Of a stretch of 64,000 bases of DNA, positions 1 through 9,759 are shown piece after piece. A model generated the notes under the pieces. It was not told the origin of the DNA. It made no database searches and saw only the letters and a list, made by a program, of their open reading frames with translations. Numbering within the stretch: the stretch's first letter is position 1; each line of letters starts with the position of its first letter. This DNA comes from JAIBJN01 sp963775505 (GTDB taxonomy: Bacteria; Actinomycetota; Thermoleophilia; Gaiellales; Gaiellaceae). The DNA lies in NCBI GenBank assembly GCA_963775505.1, contig CAVZIL010000008.1, positions 1 through 64,000 of the forward strand. Reading direction: 5' to 3'. The translations under genes were made by a program, and so were the position numbers.

Positions 1-1975
1 GATCCGGTAGAAGCCGGTGATGCCTTCGGCCACGAGGGTGTCGATCCCCACCGAGTCCTTCAGCTCTCGGAAGAGCGCCTCGTTCGAGCGACGTTGCGTC
101 ACGAGCACGACCGCGTCGGCGGCGAACTCGAGCTCGCGGCCCTCCTCGTCGTAGACGTGGCTGGCGAGCACGCGACCCTCCTCGAACTTGGTGGGCATGT
201 GGTAGGTGACGATCTCGACGCCGAGCTTGTGCAGGATCCGGTGCTGGTTCGGCGCCTCGAGCGTGAAGTGCAGGTACGGCCCGATGTTGCCCAGGTGCGT
301 CATCGAGCGTGACCTTCTTGCCGTCGCGCGCGAGCTTCTCCGCGAGGGAGACGCCCATGTAGTAGCCGTCGTTGTCGAGGATCAGGACACGCTCGCCCGG
401 TACCTCCTTGCCCTCGAACATGATCTGCTCGGGCGTGAGCTGCCAGGGCAGGCTCGCGTCGGCGCCGGGGATGGTGTCGTGCGTGCAGCCGTTCAGCCCG
501 TCCGTGGCCCAGTAGGCGCCGGTGGCGATGACGACGATCTCGGCGCCGTACTCCTTGACGCCGTTCGCGTCGAGCGTCGTGTTCGGGACGAACTCGACGT
601 TCTTGAGCTTGTCGATCTGGATCTTGCGGTAGTTGACGACGCGGGCCCACTCGCCCAGGCCGGGCAGCTGCGGGATCCAGCGCATCCCGCCGCCCATGTC
701 GTCGCCCGCCTCGACCAGGTGGACGCGGCGCATGCCGCGCTTGCCGAGCACCATGGCGCACTCCATGCCCGCCGGCCCGGCGCCGACGACGAGGACGTCG
801 TTGTCGGCGTTCCGCGCCGGCTCGAACTTCTCGGGGTGCCAGCCGCGCCGGTACTCCTCGCCGGCGGTCGCGTTCTGCGTGCAGATGAGCGGCGGGCCGC
901 CGATCTCCCAGCGCGAGATGCAGATGTTGCAGCCGATGCACTCGCGGATGTCGTCCAGGCGGCCCTCGTCGATCTTGCGCGGGAGCCAGGGGTCGGAGAT
1001 GGACGGGCGGCAGGTGGCGATGATGTCGAGCGACCCGGACTCGATCGCCTCGACCATCAGGTCGGGGTTCGTGAAGCGGCCGACGCCGAGCACGGGCTTC
1101 TTCGCCACGCCCTTGACCGCCTTCTGCCAGGGGAGCATGCGGCCCGACTCGTAGAAGCGGGACGGCGTCGCGTCCTCGCCCCACTCGGCGATGCCGGAGA
1201 CGTTGATGTCCCAGACGTCGACGATCTCGTCGCACATCTCGACGAAGGGCAGGCAGTCGCGCTCGAGCTGCGTGCCGGCCTCGCCCATGAACATGTCGGT
1301 GGACATGCGGACGGCGATCGCGCAGTCGGCGCCGACGGCCTCCCGCACCTGCTCGATCGTCTCGCGCCAGAAGCGCGCCCGGTTCTCGAAGGAGCCGCCG
1401 TACTCGTCCGTGCGCCGGTTGTAGTAGGGCGTCAGGAACTGCTGCGGCAGGTAGGAGTGCGAGCCGTAGACGTAGACGATGTCGAAGCCGGCCTCGCGCG
1501 CGCGCTTCGCGGCCTCGACGTAGAAGCCCTGCACCGTCCGGATGTCGTCCTTGTCCATCTCCTTCGGGTACGTGAGGTGCTCGAAGTCGCTGGGGATCTG
1601 CGAGGGCGCGCGCGGGACGCAGCGCGACTCCATGCAGGGGGCGTGCGGGCCGCCGTACCAGAGCTCGGCGGCGGCGAGCGCCCCGTGCTCGTGGAGCATG
1701 TCGCACATGAACCCGAGGTTCTTGATGTCGTCGTCGTCCCAGAGGCGCGCGGACACGCGGTGCGTGTCGTCGGACTCGGGATGGATCGAGCAGTACTCGG
1801 TGCAGACCGCCGCGTAGCCGCCCTCGGCCTTCATCGCGCGGAAGTGCGCCTGGCTCATGGGCTTCTCGGAGCCGAAGCCGTTGCAGTGGGGGATCTGGTA
1901 GAAGCGGTTCTTCATCGTCTTCGGGCCGATCTGGATCGGCTCGAAGAGGATGTCGTGTCTGGGGTCGCGCGCCAT
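1..1975 (-). CDS. tmd: Trimethylamine dehydrogenase (partial at window edge, one frame break)
   Basis: Oxidative N-demethylation of trimethylamine to dimethylamine and formaldehyde. The N-terminal TIM barrel of the old-yellow-enzyme family carries 6-S-cysteinyl FMN; a 4Fe-4S cluster and an ADP-binding domain follow. Visible: PHC flavin-link cysteine at about residue 31, catalytic YVYGSHSYL, cluster motif C-x2-C-x2-C-x12-C around 900-960, and AEWGED. In Methylophilus TMADH numbering the aromatic bowl Tyr60, Trp264, Trp355 is kept, as are Ser74 and Trp105; dimethylamine dehydrogenase differs at 60, 74 and 105. ATG 1975 follows an AGGAGG site. A one-base frame break lies near 300-310 (VTL runs out of frame into THLGNIGPYLHFTLEAPN). 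The C-terminus is beyond base 1. It is last in a minus-strand run with a permease, a membrane protein and a UspA protein. Confidence 0.9.
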   Translation of the reverse strand, partial: MARDPRHDILFEPIQIGPKTMKNRFYQIPHCNGFGSEKPMSQAHFRAMKAEGGYAAVCTEYCSIHPESDDTHRVSARLWDDDDIKNLGFMCDMLHEHGALAAAELWYGGPHAPCMESRCVPRAPSQIPSDFEHLTYPKEMDKDDIRTVQGFYVEAAKRAREAGFDIVYVYGSHSYLPQQFLTPYYNRRTDEYGGSFENRARFWRETIEQVREAVGADCAIAVRMSTDMFMGEAGTQLERDCLPFVEMCDEIVDVWDINVSGIAEWGEDATPSRFYESGRMLPWQKAVKGVAKKPVLGVGRFTNPDLMVEAIESGSLDIIATCRPSISDPWLPRKIDEGRLDDIRECIGCNICISRWEIGGPPLICTQNATAGEEYRRGWHPEKFEPARNADNDVLVVGAGPAGMECAMVLGKRGMRRVHLVEAGDDMGGGMRWIPQLPGLGEWARVVNYRKIQIDKLKNVEFVPNTTLDANGVKEYGAEIVVIATGAYWATDGLNGCTHDTIPGADASLPWQLTPEQIMFEGKEVPGERVLILDNDGYYMGVSLAEKLARDGKKVTLDDAPGQHRAVPALHARGAEPAPDPAQARRRDRHLPHAHQVRGGSRARQPRLRRGGPRARVRRRRGRARDATSLERGALPRAEGLGGDRHPRGRRHHRLLPD

Positions 1976-2063
1976 CTCGCGATGCCTCCTTTGCTGCAGA
2001 ACCGGGAACCGGCATTCTCCCAGTGGTCGCGGCGGCGCGTGCAAGCCGCACCCGTTACGAGTG

Positions 2064-2534
2064 CTAGTCGTCGCCACCCAGACGAGACAGGGCGCGTCCG
2101 CGCGGATGCGCTTGATCGCCTTGCGGAAGTAGCGCTTGCCCAGCTCCCTTGCGGTTCGCCCCGAAGACTAGGAGGCCGATCTGCTCGTCGCGCGCCACCT
2201 CCAGCGCGATCTTCACGGGCCGCGGACTGTGGAAGGCGAGCTGGGTGGTCGTGACTCCGCGCTCGCGGGCACGCCTGGCGACCGCGTCGAGATGCTTGCG
2301 GATCATCTGCTCGGCGTACTGGCGCGCCACGTGGCCGACGTAGTTGCGGTACTCGAGCGGGATGGCGTCGCAGATGTAGAGCTGGGCGCCGGTCTGCGCC
2401 GCCGAGTCGATCGCGAAGGCGATCGCCGGCTCCTCGAGCTCGACGTTCAGGGTGAGCAGCATCACCGGGCGGACGCTCTGCGCGACCGGAGCCGCCGCGT
2501 GGCGGCGCCGGGCGGTCGAGCGTCTCCCCGTCAT
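2064..2534 (-). CDS. Universal stress protein (UspA) family, C-terminus frame-broken
   Basis: Single UspA-like domain of about 150 residues. Such proteins bind ATP/AMP or act as stress-linked regulators; no specific partner can be read from the sequence. Visible: a beta strand MLLTLNVELEEPAIAFAID near the N-terminus and the late strand and loop IGLLVFGANRKGAG that resembles the nucleotide-binding G-x2-G region. Near 2150 the frame appears to slip: the next frame gives KRYFRKAIKRIRADAPCLVW, the expected UspA ending, so the printed C-terminus is probably wrong. The start overlaps the stop of the preceding membrane-protein gene (ATGA), implying coupling in the permease-tmd operon. The N-terminal 20 residues are Arg/Ala-rich and the true start could be slightly downstream. 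Confidence 0.7.
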   Translation of the reverse strand: MTGRRSTARRRHAAAPVAQSVRPVMLLTLNVELEEPAIAFAIDSAAQTGAQLYICDAIPLEYRNYVGHVARQYAEQMIRKHLDAVARRARERGVTTTQLAFHSPRPVKIALEVARDEQIGLLVFGANRKGAGQALLPQGDQAHPRGRALSRLGGDD

Positions 2535-2887
2535 TCGCGGGTCGCCTCGAGCTCGAGCGTCGGCAGCTCGCCGGGGAGGGCACGAACCTCCGCATGAACC
2601 AGCGCCTGATGTACCAGAACCAGAGCATGCCGGCGATGGGCACGGTGACCGCCGCGCCCCAGAGGCCCCAGAGGAAGAACGAGACGACTCCGATCACGAT
2701 GAGGAAGATCGCCCCCACGCGCACGTAGAGCCTCGCCTTGGACTGGTGCTCCCGCACCTGGGGGAAGTTGCTCTCGGAGATCTGCGACGTCTCGTAGCTG
2801 GCGGCCGCACGAGCACTCGACGGCGTCCCCGAGCTTCACCGAGTGTTTCTCGCCGCACTCGCACTTGACGGTGATTGGAATCGCCAC
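2531..2887 (-). CDS. Small zinc-ribbon and membrane protein (two frame breaks)
   Basis: Not a family I can name. The first 30 residues hold a short zinc-ribbon-like pattern (KCECGEKHSV, then ECSCGR). A frame slip near 2803 leads into another frame with two hydrophobic segments (VGAIFLIVIGVVSFFLWGLW and AAVTVPIAGMLWFWYI). A second slip near 2587 restores the ending ELPTLELEATRE. Corrected, it would be roughly 115 residues: cytosolic zinc ribbon, two transmembrane helices, acidic tail. It lies between the permease and the UspA gene on the same strand and its stop overlaps the UspA start by four bases, so it is probably part of the amine-uptake and oxidation operon. Function unknown. Confidence 0.55.
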   Translation of the reverse strand: MAIPITVKCECGEKHSVKLGDAVECSCGRQLRDVADLREQLPPGAGAPVQGEALRARGGDLPHRDRSRLVLPLGPLGRGGHRAHRRHALVLVHQALVHAEVRALPGELPTLELEATRE

Positions 2888-2966
2888 GGGCCTCTCCGGC
2901 GATTCTAGACCCCGGACGCGGAGAGGGCGGGTTTCCCCGCCCTCTCCCGGTCGATTGGCGTTTCGG

Positions 2967-4547
2967 CTAGCGGGCGCGGGCGGCGAGGGCGGCTGCGCCG
3001 TCGATCGCCTCCTGCGTCGGCTGCTCGTCGCTCGGATCCTTCCAGCGCACCGGCTTGCCCCACTGCTTCTGGGCGATGATGTAGCCGAGGACGCCGCAGA
3101 CGAGGACGAGGACGCCGACGATGATGATCCAGGGCACGCGCTCCGTCGGGCTGGCCGTGCCCGCGGCGTATTCCTGGCTCAGGTAGTCGAAGCCGTAGCC
3201 CGTGTACTTGAGCCCGTACACCCCGAAGATGATGAAGATCGCGTTCAGGGCGCAGAAGAGCCCTGCCAGCCACATCCAGACCTTCCCCAACTTGATCGGA
3301 CGCGGCCAGTTGGGGCGGTCCCTTCGCAAGAGCAGGATCCCGGACAGGGCGATCACGTGCGAGAGCATGTACCCGAGATTGCCCGCCGCGAGGATGAAGT
3401 AGATGTTCTGGAACATGAGAAGCAGGAAGATGTTCAGCAGCATGTCGACGGTCATCGCCCGGCCGGGCACGTTGTGCTTGTTGAGGGTGCCAAGCTGCTT
3501 GATCGTCATCTTCTCCTCGGAGAGCGCGTAGAGCGCCCGCGAGCCGTCCATCGTGGCCGTGTTCATCGAGAGCAGCAGGCCGGCGCAGAGACAGACGACG
3601 AGGAACTTCCCGAAGCCCTCGCCGGCGATCGAGTTGACGACGTCGGTGAGCCAGACCACGCCGGTCGTGTCGGCGAAGAGGGCGTCGTAGCCGATCGTCC
3701 CGAGCACGACGATCGGGAGCAGGATCGACAGGAAGACGTTGAGCGCTCCCACGGAGGCGAGCGCCTTCCGGGTGTCGTTCGCCGTGTCCTTGTACTCGGG
3801 CGCGAACGTCGCTCCGGCCTCTGGCCCGTAGGTCGACCAGCCGAGGATGTACATCCAGACCATGACCATCACGAACTGGTTGAAGAACGTCGGTGAGTCG
3901 CCGTAGAACTCGACGTTCGCCGCGATGAAGTTCGAGTTGATCTCGTGGTTCTGGAAGTCGCCGGTGACGAAGCCGCCGATGGCGATCACGAGGATCGGGA
4001 TGATCATCAGGGCCCCGACGACGTAGCTGAGCCCGACGGCCGGTCGCATGCCGCGGATGTTGAAGATCCAGCAGAGGACGATGGCCATTACGCCGATCAG
4101 CTGCGGCCAGCCGAGCGGGGAGTAGATGATCGGCGGGTCCCAGGTCGTGGTCGCGAAGTAGCTGTCGGCGCCGAACTCGGCGATCAGCAGGTACCCGATC
4201 AGGCTGCCGTAGATCGCGAGCACGCTCGACCAGGCGAACCAGTAGCCGAAAACGGCGATCGGGCCCGCGAACGAGAAGTGCTTGCGCCAGCCCTCCCGCG
4301 CGTAGACCGACAGGCCTCCCGGCTTGTCCGGGAACATGGCGGCGGGCTCGCAGTAGATGTAGGCCTGGAGCGCGCCGATGAGGGCCGAGATGATCCAGAG
4401 GATGATCGCGGGCGTGCCTCCGAGCGCGAGGATCGAGCCCCAGAGGCCGATGAGCAGGAAGCCCGGATTGGCGAGACCGATGACGAAGCCGTCCCACCAG
4501 CGGATCGTCTTCAGGAGACGTCGTTCGTCTACTGCAACTTCAGCCAT
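2967..4547 (-). CDS. APC-family amino acid/amine permease
   Basis: Integral membrane transporter of 526 residues with about 12 hydrophobic segments, typical of the amino acid-polyamine-organocation superfamily. Early features such as WWDGFVIGLANPGFLLIGLW (helix 1 with a Gly-rich break) and EPAAMFPDKPGGLSVYAREG (helix 2-3 loop) match APC transporters. ATG 4547 was chosen because AGGAGG lies 5 bases upstream; the frame stays open further upstream without a better site. It is the first gene of a minus-strand run ending in trimethylamine dehydrogenase, so import of a methylated amine or related cation is a reasonable inference, but the substrate cannot be read from sequence. The final 40 residues are hydrophilic. 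Confidence 0.85.
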   Translation of the reverse strand: MAEVAVDERRLLKTIRWWDGFVIGLANPGFLLIGLWGSILALGGTPAIILWIISALIGALQAYIYCEPAAMFPDKPGGLSVYAREGWRKHFSFAGPIAVFGYWFAWSSVLAIYGSLIGYLLIAEFGADSYFATTTWDPPIIYSPLGWPQLIGVMAIVLCWIFNIRGMRPAVGLSYVVGALMIIPILVIAIGGFVTGDFQNHEINSNFIAANVEFYGDSPTFFNQFVMVMVWMYILGWSTYGPEAGATFAPEYKDTANDTRKALASVGALNVFLSILLPIVVLGTIGYDALFADTTGVVWLTDVVNSIAGEGFGKFLVVCLCAGLLLSMNTATMDGSRALYALSEEKMTIKQLGTLNKHNVPGRAMTVDMLLNIFLLLMFQNIYFILAAGNLGYMLSHVIALSGILLLRRDRPNWPRPIKLGKVWMWLAGLFCALNAIFIIFGVYGLKYTGYGFDYLSQEYAAGTASPTERVPWIIIVGVLVLVCGVLGYIIAQKQWGKPVRWKDPSDEQPTQEAIDGAAALAARAR

Positions 4548-4750
4548 GCACCCTCCTCTGGATTCGAGAGACGCCCTAGCCGGTCCGGGACTGTAGACGG
4601 CAGGTCGGACTGCCCGTCGGCATGCGCTGCTCGCCGTAGTCGGCATGTCGGCGGCATCGGGATGCGCGACGGTACCACTCGGCGGGTGCGACTTTCAATA
4701 GGCCAAGCGGGCATGCGACACTGACACCGACGGCGACGGAAGGAGAGGAC
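4548..4750. promoter_or_regulatory. Divergent intergenic region between permease and aldehyde dehydrogenase
   Basis: 203 bases between two divergently transcribed genes, so both promoters should lie here. An imperfect inverted repeat sits at 4596-4618 (GACGGCAG, then CTGCCCGTC), and CGGCATG recurs in the middle. I cannot assign clear -35/-10 boxes. The right end carries the Shine-Dalgarno sequence GGAAGGAGAGGAC just before ATG 4751. Confidence 0.4.
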
Positions 4751-6185
4751 ATGGCGATAGCGACCCGGCAGGACGCCTACATCGGCGGCGAGTGGATCCC
4801 CGGCGACGGGGAGGAGATCGAGGTCCGGAGCCCGGCCACCGGCGAGCTGCTGGGGACGGTCGCGGCCTCCTCGCCGGCCCAGGTCGACGCGGCCGTGCAG
4901 GCCGCCGCCGAGGCCTTCCCGGCGTGGCGCAAGGTCTCGCTGCTCGAGCGGGTCGAGCTCTGCCGCGCGGCGTTCGCCATCTGCATGGAGCGCGCCGACG
5001 AGATCGCCGAGATGATCACCCGCGAGGTCGGCAAGACCATCCGCGAGTCGCGCGAGGAGATGGTCGAGTACACGGCCGACCACTTCCGGCGCGCGTCCGA
5101 GGACGTCCTCCGCCACGCCGGCCAGGTGCTCCCCTCCACGCAGGAGCGCTCGAACGCCAAGCGGATCATCGTCACGCAGGAGCCCGTCGGCGTCGTCGCG
5201 GCGGTGACGCCGTGGAACTTCCCCGTCGACATCGCCGGGATCCCGATCGTCTACGGCCTCGCGGTCGGCTGCACCTCGGTGTGGAAGCCGTCCGAGCACG
5301 CGCCGCTCTGCGCGAACATGTTCGCCGAGGTCATCCACGACGCCGGCTTCCCCGCCGGGACGCTCAACGTCGTGCACGGCCGCGGCGAGGTCGGCGTCGC
5401 AGCTCGTGCGCCACCCGGACGTCGGCGCCGTCGTCTTCACCGGCTCGACGCGCACCGGCGAGCAGGTCGCCCGCGACGCCGCGCTCAAGAACCGCGTGCT
5501 CGAGCTGGGCGGGAACGGGCCGCAGATCGTCCTCGCCGACGCGAACATCGAGAAGGCCGCCGACGCCGCCATCGTCGGCTGCTTCTACCTCGCCGGCCAG
5601 TGCTGCACGGCCGCCGAGCGCATCCTCGTGCACGAGTCCGTGAAGGACGCGTTCGTCGAGGCGCTGGCCGAGCGGACGAAGGCGCTCCGCGTCGGCGACC
5701 CGCTCGACGAGGAGACCGACATGGGCCCGATGTGCACGCCCGAGGTGCTCGCGCGCACGCAGGAGCACCTCGACGACGCGACGGCCAAGGGCGCGACGAT
5801 CGTCCTCGGCGGCGGCCACGAGGGCCAGTTCCACGAGCCGACGATCGTCGACGGCGTCACGAGCGACATGCGGATCGCGCAGGAGGAGACGTTCGGGCCG
5901 GTCGCGCCGATCATGACCTTCTCCACGCTCGACGAGGCGCTCGAGATCGCCAACGAGACGGAGTACGGCCTCACCGCGTCCGTCTTCACGCGCTCGCTCC
6001 ACGACGCCTGGCGCGCGCCGAGGAGCTCCACCACGGCACGTCCACATCAACGAGACGACGAACTACTGGGACCAGCTCGCCCCGTTCGGCGGCGCGAAGT
6101 CCTCGGCGCCGGCCGCGAGCTGGCCGGCTGGATCATCGACGCCCTCACGGAGACGAAGCAGATCACGTTCGACCTGGCCGACTAG
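4751..6185 (+). CDS. NAD(P)-dependent aldehyde dehydrogenase (several frame breaks)
   Basis: ALDH superfamily enzyme oxidising an aldehyde to the acid. Visible in successive frames: the Rossmann/active-site approach VAAVTPWNFPVDIAGIPIVY and KPSEHAP, the catalytic Glu region VLELGGNGPQIVLADAN, the nucleophile in AGQCCTAAERILVH, and the late EETFGPVAPIMTF. Reading frame changes are needed near 5397, near 6018-6045 (where VHINETTNYWDQLAPFGGAK appears in a third frame) and near 6107, after which GRELAGWIIDALTETKQI runs to the TAG at 6185. A strong ribosome site precedes ATG 4751. If the breaks are sequence errors, this is a normal enzyme of about 478 residues. Formaldehyde or a betaine/choline-type aldehyde are possible substrates given the neighbours, but this is inference. 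Several breaks could also mean a pseudogene. Confidence 0.75.
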
Positions 6186-6602
6186 TGCCGGCTCCTCGTG
6201 GCTCAGTGGTCGGGCGGCGACGAGACGGTTCCGGTCCGGGAGCTCACGGCGTCTCAGCCTCGCGACGACGGCCGGGGAGCTGGCGCGCGGCCGTTCGGAG
6301 CGGCATCCCCTGGGGCGCCGAGATCGCCGCACGTCGGCGACGACCGCGTCTCGGCGGCTCCGAACGGCGGCGGCTCCGGCCGGCCGGGCCCGGACGGGCT
6401 CGTGCAGTCCGTCACCTCGGACGGGACCTCGTCGTCATGGCGACTCGGTGGAGTCCGTCGACCTGGTCGTCGCCGGCGTGCGCACGCGGCCGTCATGGGC
6501 GAGAACGGTTCGGGCTCCGGCTCGAGACACCACGAGCCGACCAGGACGATCGTGCTCCACCGCCGCGACGGCACGACGAACGAGATCGGCTGCGCCGGAG
6601 GA
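6186..6602. other. 417-base stretch without a convincing gene
   Basis: Lies between the 3' ends of two convergent genes. Open frames exist on both strands only because of GC content; none has a ribosome site or a recognisable family. One frame shows RSGIPWGAEI near 6295 and another shows DSVESVDLVVAGVRTR near 6445, which look protein-like. A small, badly broken gene may have existed here. No tRNA, repeat or strong terminator was found. Confidence 0.4.
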
Positions 6603-8690
6603 CTAGGCGGGCGTCGGCTGCAGGCGGGCGCGCTCGATCAGGCGCTCGGTGCAGCGCAGGGAGTTCGCGCAGATCGTCGACGTCGGCGCCATCGGGCCCG
6701 AGGTGGGGAAGACGGCGCCGTCGAGCACGTAGAGGTTGGGGACGTCGTGGGCCGCGCACCAGCGGTCGACGACCGACGTGGCCGGGTCGTCGCCCATCCG
6801 CGTCGTCCCGAGCAGGTGCCAGCCCCACTGCGACCAGTCGGCGACGATCGTCTTCACGGCGCCGGCGGCCTCGTGCGCCTCCTTCGCCCGCGCGAGCTGG
6901 AACTCGAGGTTGGCGCGCATCTCGTCGTCGATCGTGAACGTGATCTTCGGCGCCGGGATGCCGTCCGCGTCGGTCAGCTCCGGGTCGAGCGTGACCGTGT
7001 TCGACTCGTGCGGGAGGTCCTCGATCCCGACGCCCCAGTCGAAGGCGTGGCCGAGCGTCGACTCGGTCAGGTCGTGGACGGCCGCGCCCCAGCGCTCGTC
7101 GAAGGGCAGCTCGTCGTAGCGGAAGAGGCTGAAGAGCGGCCCGCCGAGCGGCATCACGTCCCACTGCGCGCCGAGCGGGAAGCCGCGCGACTCGTCGTGG
7201 TCGGCGAACTCGAGCGAGAGGAGCTGCGTCCCCCACGGCCCGAGCCAGCCCTCGAGGTCGTCCTCGTAGATCCCGAGCACGCTCATGTACGGGTGGAGCA
7301 TCAGCCGCTTGCCGACGAGCCCCGAGGAGTTGGCGAGGCCGTCGGGGCCGCCCGAGAGGAGGAGCAGGCGGGCGGTGCCGACGCCGTTCCCGGCGACGAT
7401 CACGACGTCGGCCTCCTGGCGCTGCTCGTTCCCGTCGCGGTCGACGTAGATCGCGCCGGTGGCGAGGCCGTTCCCGTTCGTCGTGATCTCGCGCACGCGC
7501 GCTCCGGTGACGAGCTTCGCGCCGTGCGCGAGCGCCTGCGGCCACATGGTCGTGTCGGTGGAGCTCTTGGCGCCCTTCGGGCAGCCCCACATGCAGGTGC
7601 CCGTGCGCTCGCAGCCGGCGAGGTTGCCGACGTCCTCGGAGCGGATCGCGTGCGCGGCCGGCCACCAGTGCCAGTTGAGCTCGTTCATCCCCTCGGCCGC
7701 CCGCCGCCCGATCGGGCCGATCGGGAGCGGCGGCAGGAGCGGCGGCGGCCCGGGCGGGTAGTTGGGGTCGCCGGCCATGCCGGAGATCTGCATCTCCTGG
7801 TCGATCCGCTCGTAGTACGGCTTCATCTCCTCGTAGGAGACGGGCCAGTCGTCGGCGATCCCGTGCAGCGTGCGGAGCTTGTAGTCCTGCGGCCGCAGCC
7901 GCACCCACTGCGCGCAGAAGTGGATCGTGCTGCCGCCGACCGCGTTGTACATCACCGGCGTGATCGGCGAGCCCGAGACCTCGAGCGGGTAGTCGGCCGG
8001 GTGCTGCCGCGTGTTCGGGTTCGGGCTCCACTGCGCGTCGGCGACGAGCTCCCACTCGAGCTTGTCGCCCGGGAAGTCGGAGGCGTTCTCCCAGCCGCCC
8101 TGCTCCAGGCAGACGACCTTGAAGCCGGCCTCCGCCAGGTGGCGCGCGGCCACCGAGCCGCCCGCGCCCGCGCCGATGATGAGGACGTCGGCCTTCTCGC
8201 CGTTGCCCGAGATCGAGAAGGAGAGCGGCGCCGCCGGCTCGATCGTCTCCGGCGGCGGCGGCGGCGTCGTGTTGATCGGCCCGCGCGCGTAGACCGGGTC
8301 GAGCAGGCCGTCGCGCAGGTCGTACTCGGCCTCGTCGGAGAAGGGGGGCCGCTTGCCCTGGCCCGGGTAGCCGATCCGCTTCCGGACCTTGAGGTTCATG
8401 TAGTAGCCGCCCGAGGCGATCTGCGCGAGCGCGGAGAAGCCGTCGGGGTCCTCGGCGTGCAGCCGCCGCGCCTCGGCCTCGGCGTCGCGCCCGGCCGCGG
8501 CGTCGAGCACGGCCGTGAGCGGCTCGACGAGGTCGGGCCGGGCCGCGAGCGCCCGGTCGAGCCACTTCTCCGCCGAGCCGGCCTCGCTGGCCGCGGGCAT
8601 CGCGTCCGTGGCCGGGATGAGGACGTCGGCGAGCGCCCAGAACGTCGCCCGCTGCTCCTGGGTCAGTGTCAGCACGCTCGTGACGGCCAT
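6603..8690 (-). CDS. GMC oxidoreductase with N-terminal gluconate-dehydrogenase-subunit-3-like domain
   Basis: FAD enzyme of 695 residues. Residues 1-150 form a helical region resembling gluconate 2-dehydrogenase subunit 3; the Rossmann FAD site VLIIGAGAGGSVAARHLAE follows at about 190. Then come VGGSTIHFCAQWVRLRP (GMC signature region) and a C-terminal HLLGTTRMG with PTSGPMAPTSTI, where GMC enzymes keep catalytic His/Asn residues. Likely an alcohol or polyol dehydrogenase passing electrons to a membrane or Fe-S acceptor. ATG 8690 is preceded by AGGAGG. It is the last gene of a coupled five-gene operon. The frame is open through the upstream luciferase-like gene without a stop, but the strong internal ribosome site argues for a separate protein. 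Confidence 0.85.
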   Translation of the reverse strand: MAVTSVLTLTQEQRATFWALADVLIPATDAMPAASEAGSAEKWLDRALAARPDLVEPLTAVLDAAAGRDAEAEARRLHAEDPDGFSALAQIASGGYYMNLKVRKRIGYPGQGKRPPFSDEAEYDLRDGLLDPVYARGPINTTPPPPPETIEPAAPLSFSISGNGEKADVLIIGAGAGGSVAARHLAEAGFKVVCLEQGGWENASDFPGDKLEWELVADAQWSPNPNTRQHPADYPLEVSGSPITPVMYNAVGGSTIHFCAQWVRLRPQDYKLRTLHGIADDWPVSYEEMKPYYERIDQEMQISGMAGDPNYPPGPPPLLPPLPIGPIGRRAAEGMNELNWHWWPAAHAIRSEDVGNLAGCERTGTCMWGCPKGAKSSTDTTMWPQALAHGAKLVTGARVREITTNGNGLATGAIYVDRDGNEQRQEADVVIVAGNGVGTARLLLLSGGPDGLANSSGLVGKRLMLHPYMSVLGIYEDDLEGWLGPWGTQLLSLEFADHDESRGFPLGAQWDVMPLGGPLFSLFRYDELPFDERWGAAVHDLTESTLGHAFDWGVGIEDLPHESNTVTLDPELTDADGIPAPKITFTIDDEMRANLEFQLARAKEAHEAAGAVKTIVADWSQWGWHLLGTTRMGDDPATSVVDRWCAAHDVPNLYVLDGAVFPTSGPMAPTSTICANSLRCTERLIERARLQPTPA

Positions 8691-8698
8691 GGCTCCTC

Positions 8699-9759
8699 CT
8701 AGCTCGGGACCGCCCGGTGTGAACGCCGGCATGACCTCTTCGGCGATGAGCCGGAGCTGGCCGTTGACGTCCGGGACGTCCACGTCCCTCTGCGCGAACA
8801 GCTTCAGGATGTAGGGGTCGGTGATGCAGAGGATCATGTGGTTGACGCCCGCCGACTCCATCTCCTTGATCTGGGCCACGCACTCCTCGGGCGTGCCGGC
8901 GATCGAGAGCTTGTCGGCGATCTCGGGCGTCGTCATCTCGTACGCCTTCTCGAGGTCGCCGGTGCCGAGGACCTCGACGATCGCCTTCGTCTCGGCCGGG
9001 TCGATGCCGTGCGCCTCGAACTGCTCGTCCGGCTGGGAGGAGAGGTAGAAGGTGACGATGGCCCGCGCCGCGGTCTTCGCCTTCTCCGAGTCGGGCCCGC
9101 AGGTGACGACGCACCAGGCGCCGATGTCGAGCGTCTTCCAGTCGCGGCCGGCGCTCTCGGCGCCGATCTTCACGTTCTCGACGACGTAGTCGTACCACGC
9201 CTTGTTGTAGCCCAGCGCGCTGTGGACGCCGTCGGAGACCTCGCCGGCGAGCTGCATCGACTTGGGGCCGCGCATGGCGCCGATGTAGAGGGGCAGGCGC
9301 TCCTGCACGGGCCGCGCGAAGGTGAAGAGGCCGGCGTACTGTGTGGAACTGGCCCTCGTACGTGATCGCCCCGTTGTCGAGGAAGGTGCGCATGACCTCG
9401 TGCGCCTCCTTGACCCGGGAGAACGGCTTGATCGCCTTCCAGTCGACGCCGTACTGCGAGAGCATGCCGAAGTTGCCGCAGGAGATGACGCCCTCCGCGC
9501 GGCCGCCGGTGAGCTCGTCGAGGGTGGCGAGCGCCTGGCAGATGAGCGTCGGCTCGCGCAGGTAGACGCTGGAGAGGTTGGGCCCGAAGCGGACGTTCTT
9601 CGTCTTGTCGGCCGCCGCCGCGTACAGCAGCCAGAGATCCTTGTGCCAGGTCTCGTCGGCCGCGTAGCACGCGTAGTAGCCGAGCTCGTCGGCCGTCTTG
9701 ATGTGCTCCAGCGAGTCGGCGAGCGGGTAGTCGAGCAGCGTCGTGTAGCTGAACTTCAT
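8699..9759 (-). CDS. LLM-class (luciferase-like) flavin/F420 oxidoreductase, frame-broken
   Basis: Bacterial-luciferase TIM-barrel family, similar in outline to F420-dependent methylene-tetrahydromethanopterin reductase (Mer) and related oxidoreductases. The N-terminal frame reads MKFSYTTLLDYPLADSLEHI and later LTGGRAEGVISCGNFGM. Near 9345 the frame slips and continues with GLFTFARPVQERLPLYIGAM and SAGVNHMILCITDPYILKLF to the end. The TAG at 8699-8701, just ahead of the GMC ribosome site, is one base out of frame, so a second indel near the end is likely and the exact C-terminus is uncertain. Start ATG 9759 overlaps the stop of the preceding 90-aa gene (ATGA). Substrate unknown; the context is a redox operon. 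Confidence 0.75.

Noticed and set aside
6198..8702. Long plus-strand open frame opposite the GMC gene, and similar long frames opposite most genes
   Set aside because: Arg/Ala/Val/Asp-rich translations without domains or ribosome sites; they are mirror effects of the high GC content.
6603..9308. Apparent single protein joining the luciferase-like and GMC domains
   Set aside because: There is no stop between them, but AGGAGG and ATG sit exactly at the GMC start and a TAG lies one base out of frame just ahead; an indel is the simpler explanation.
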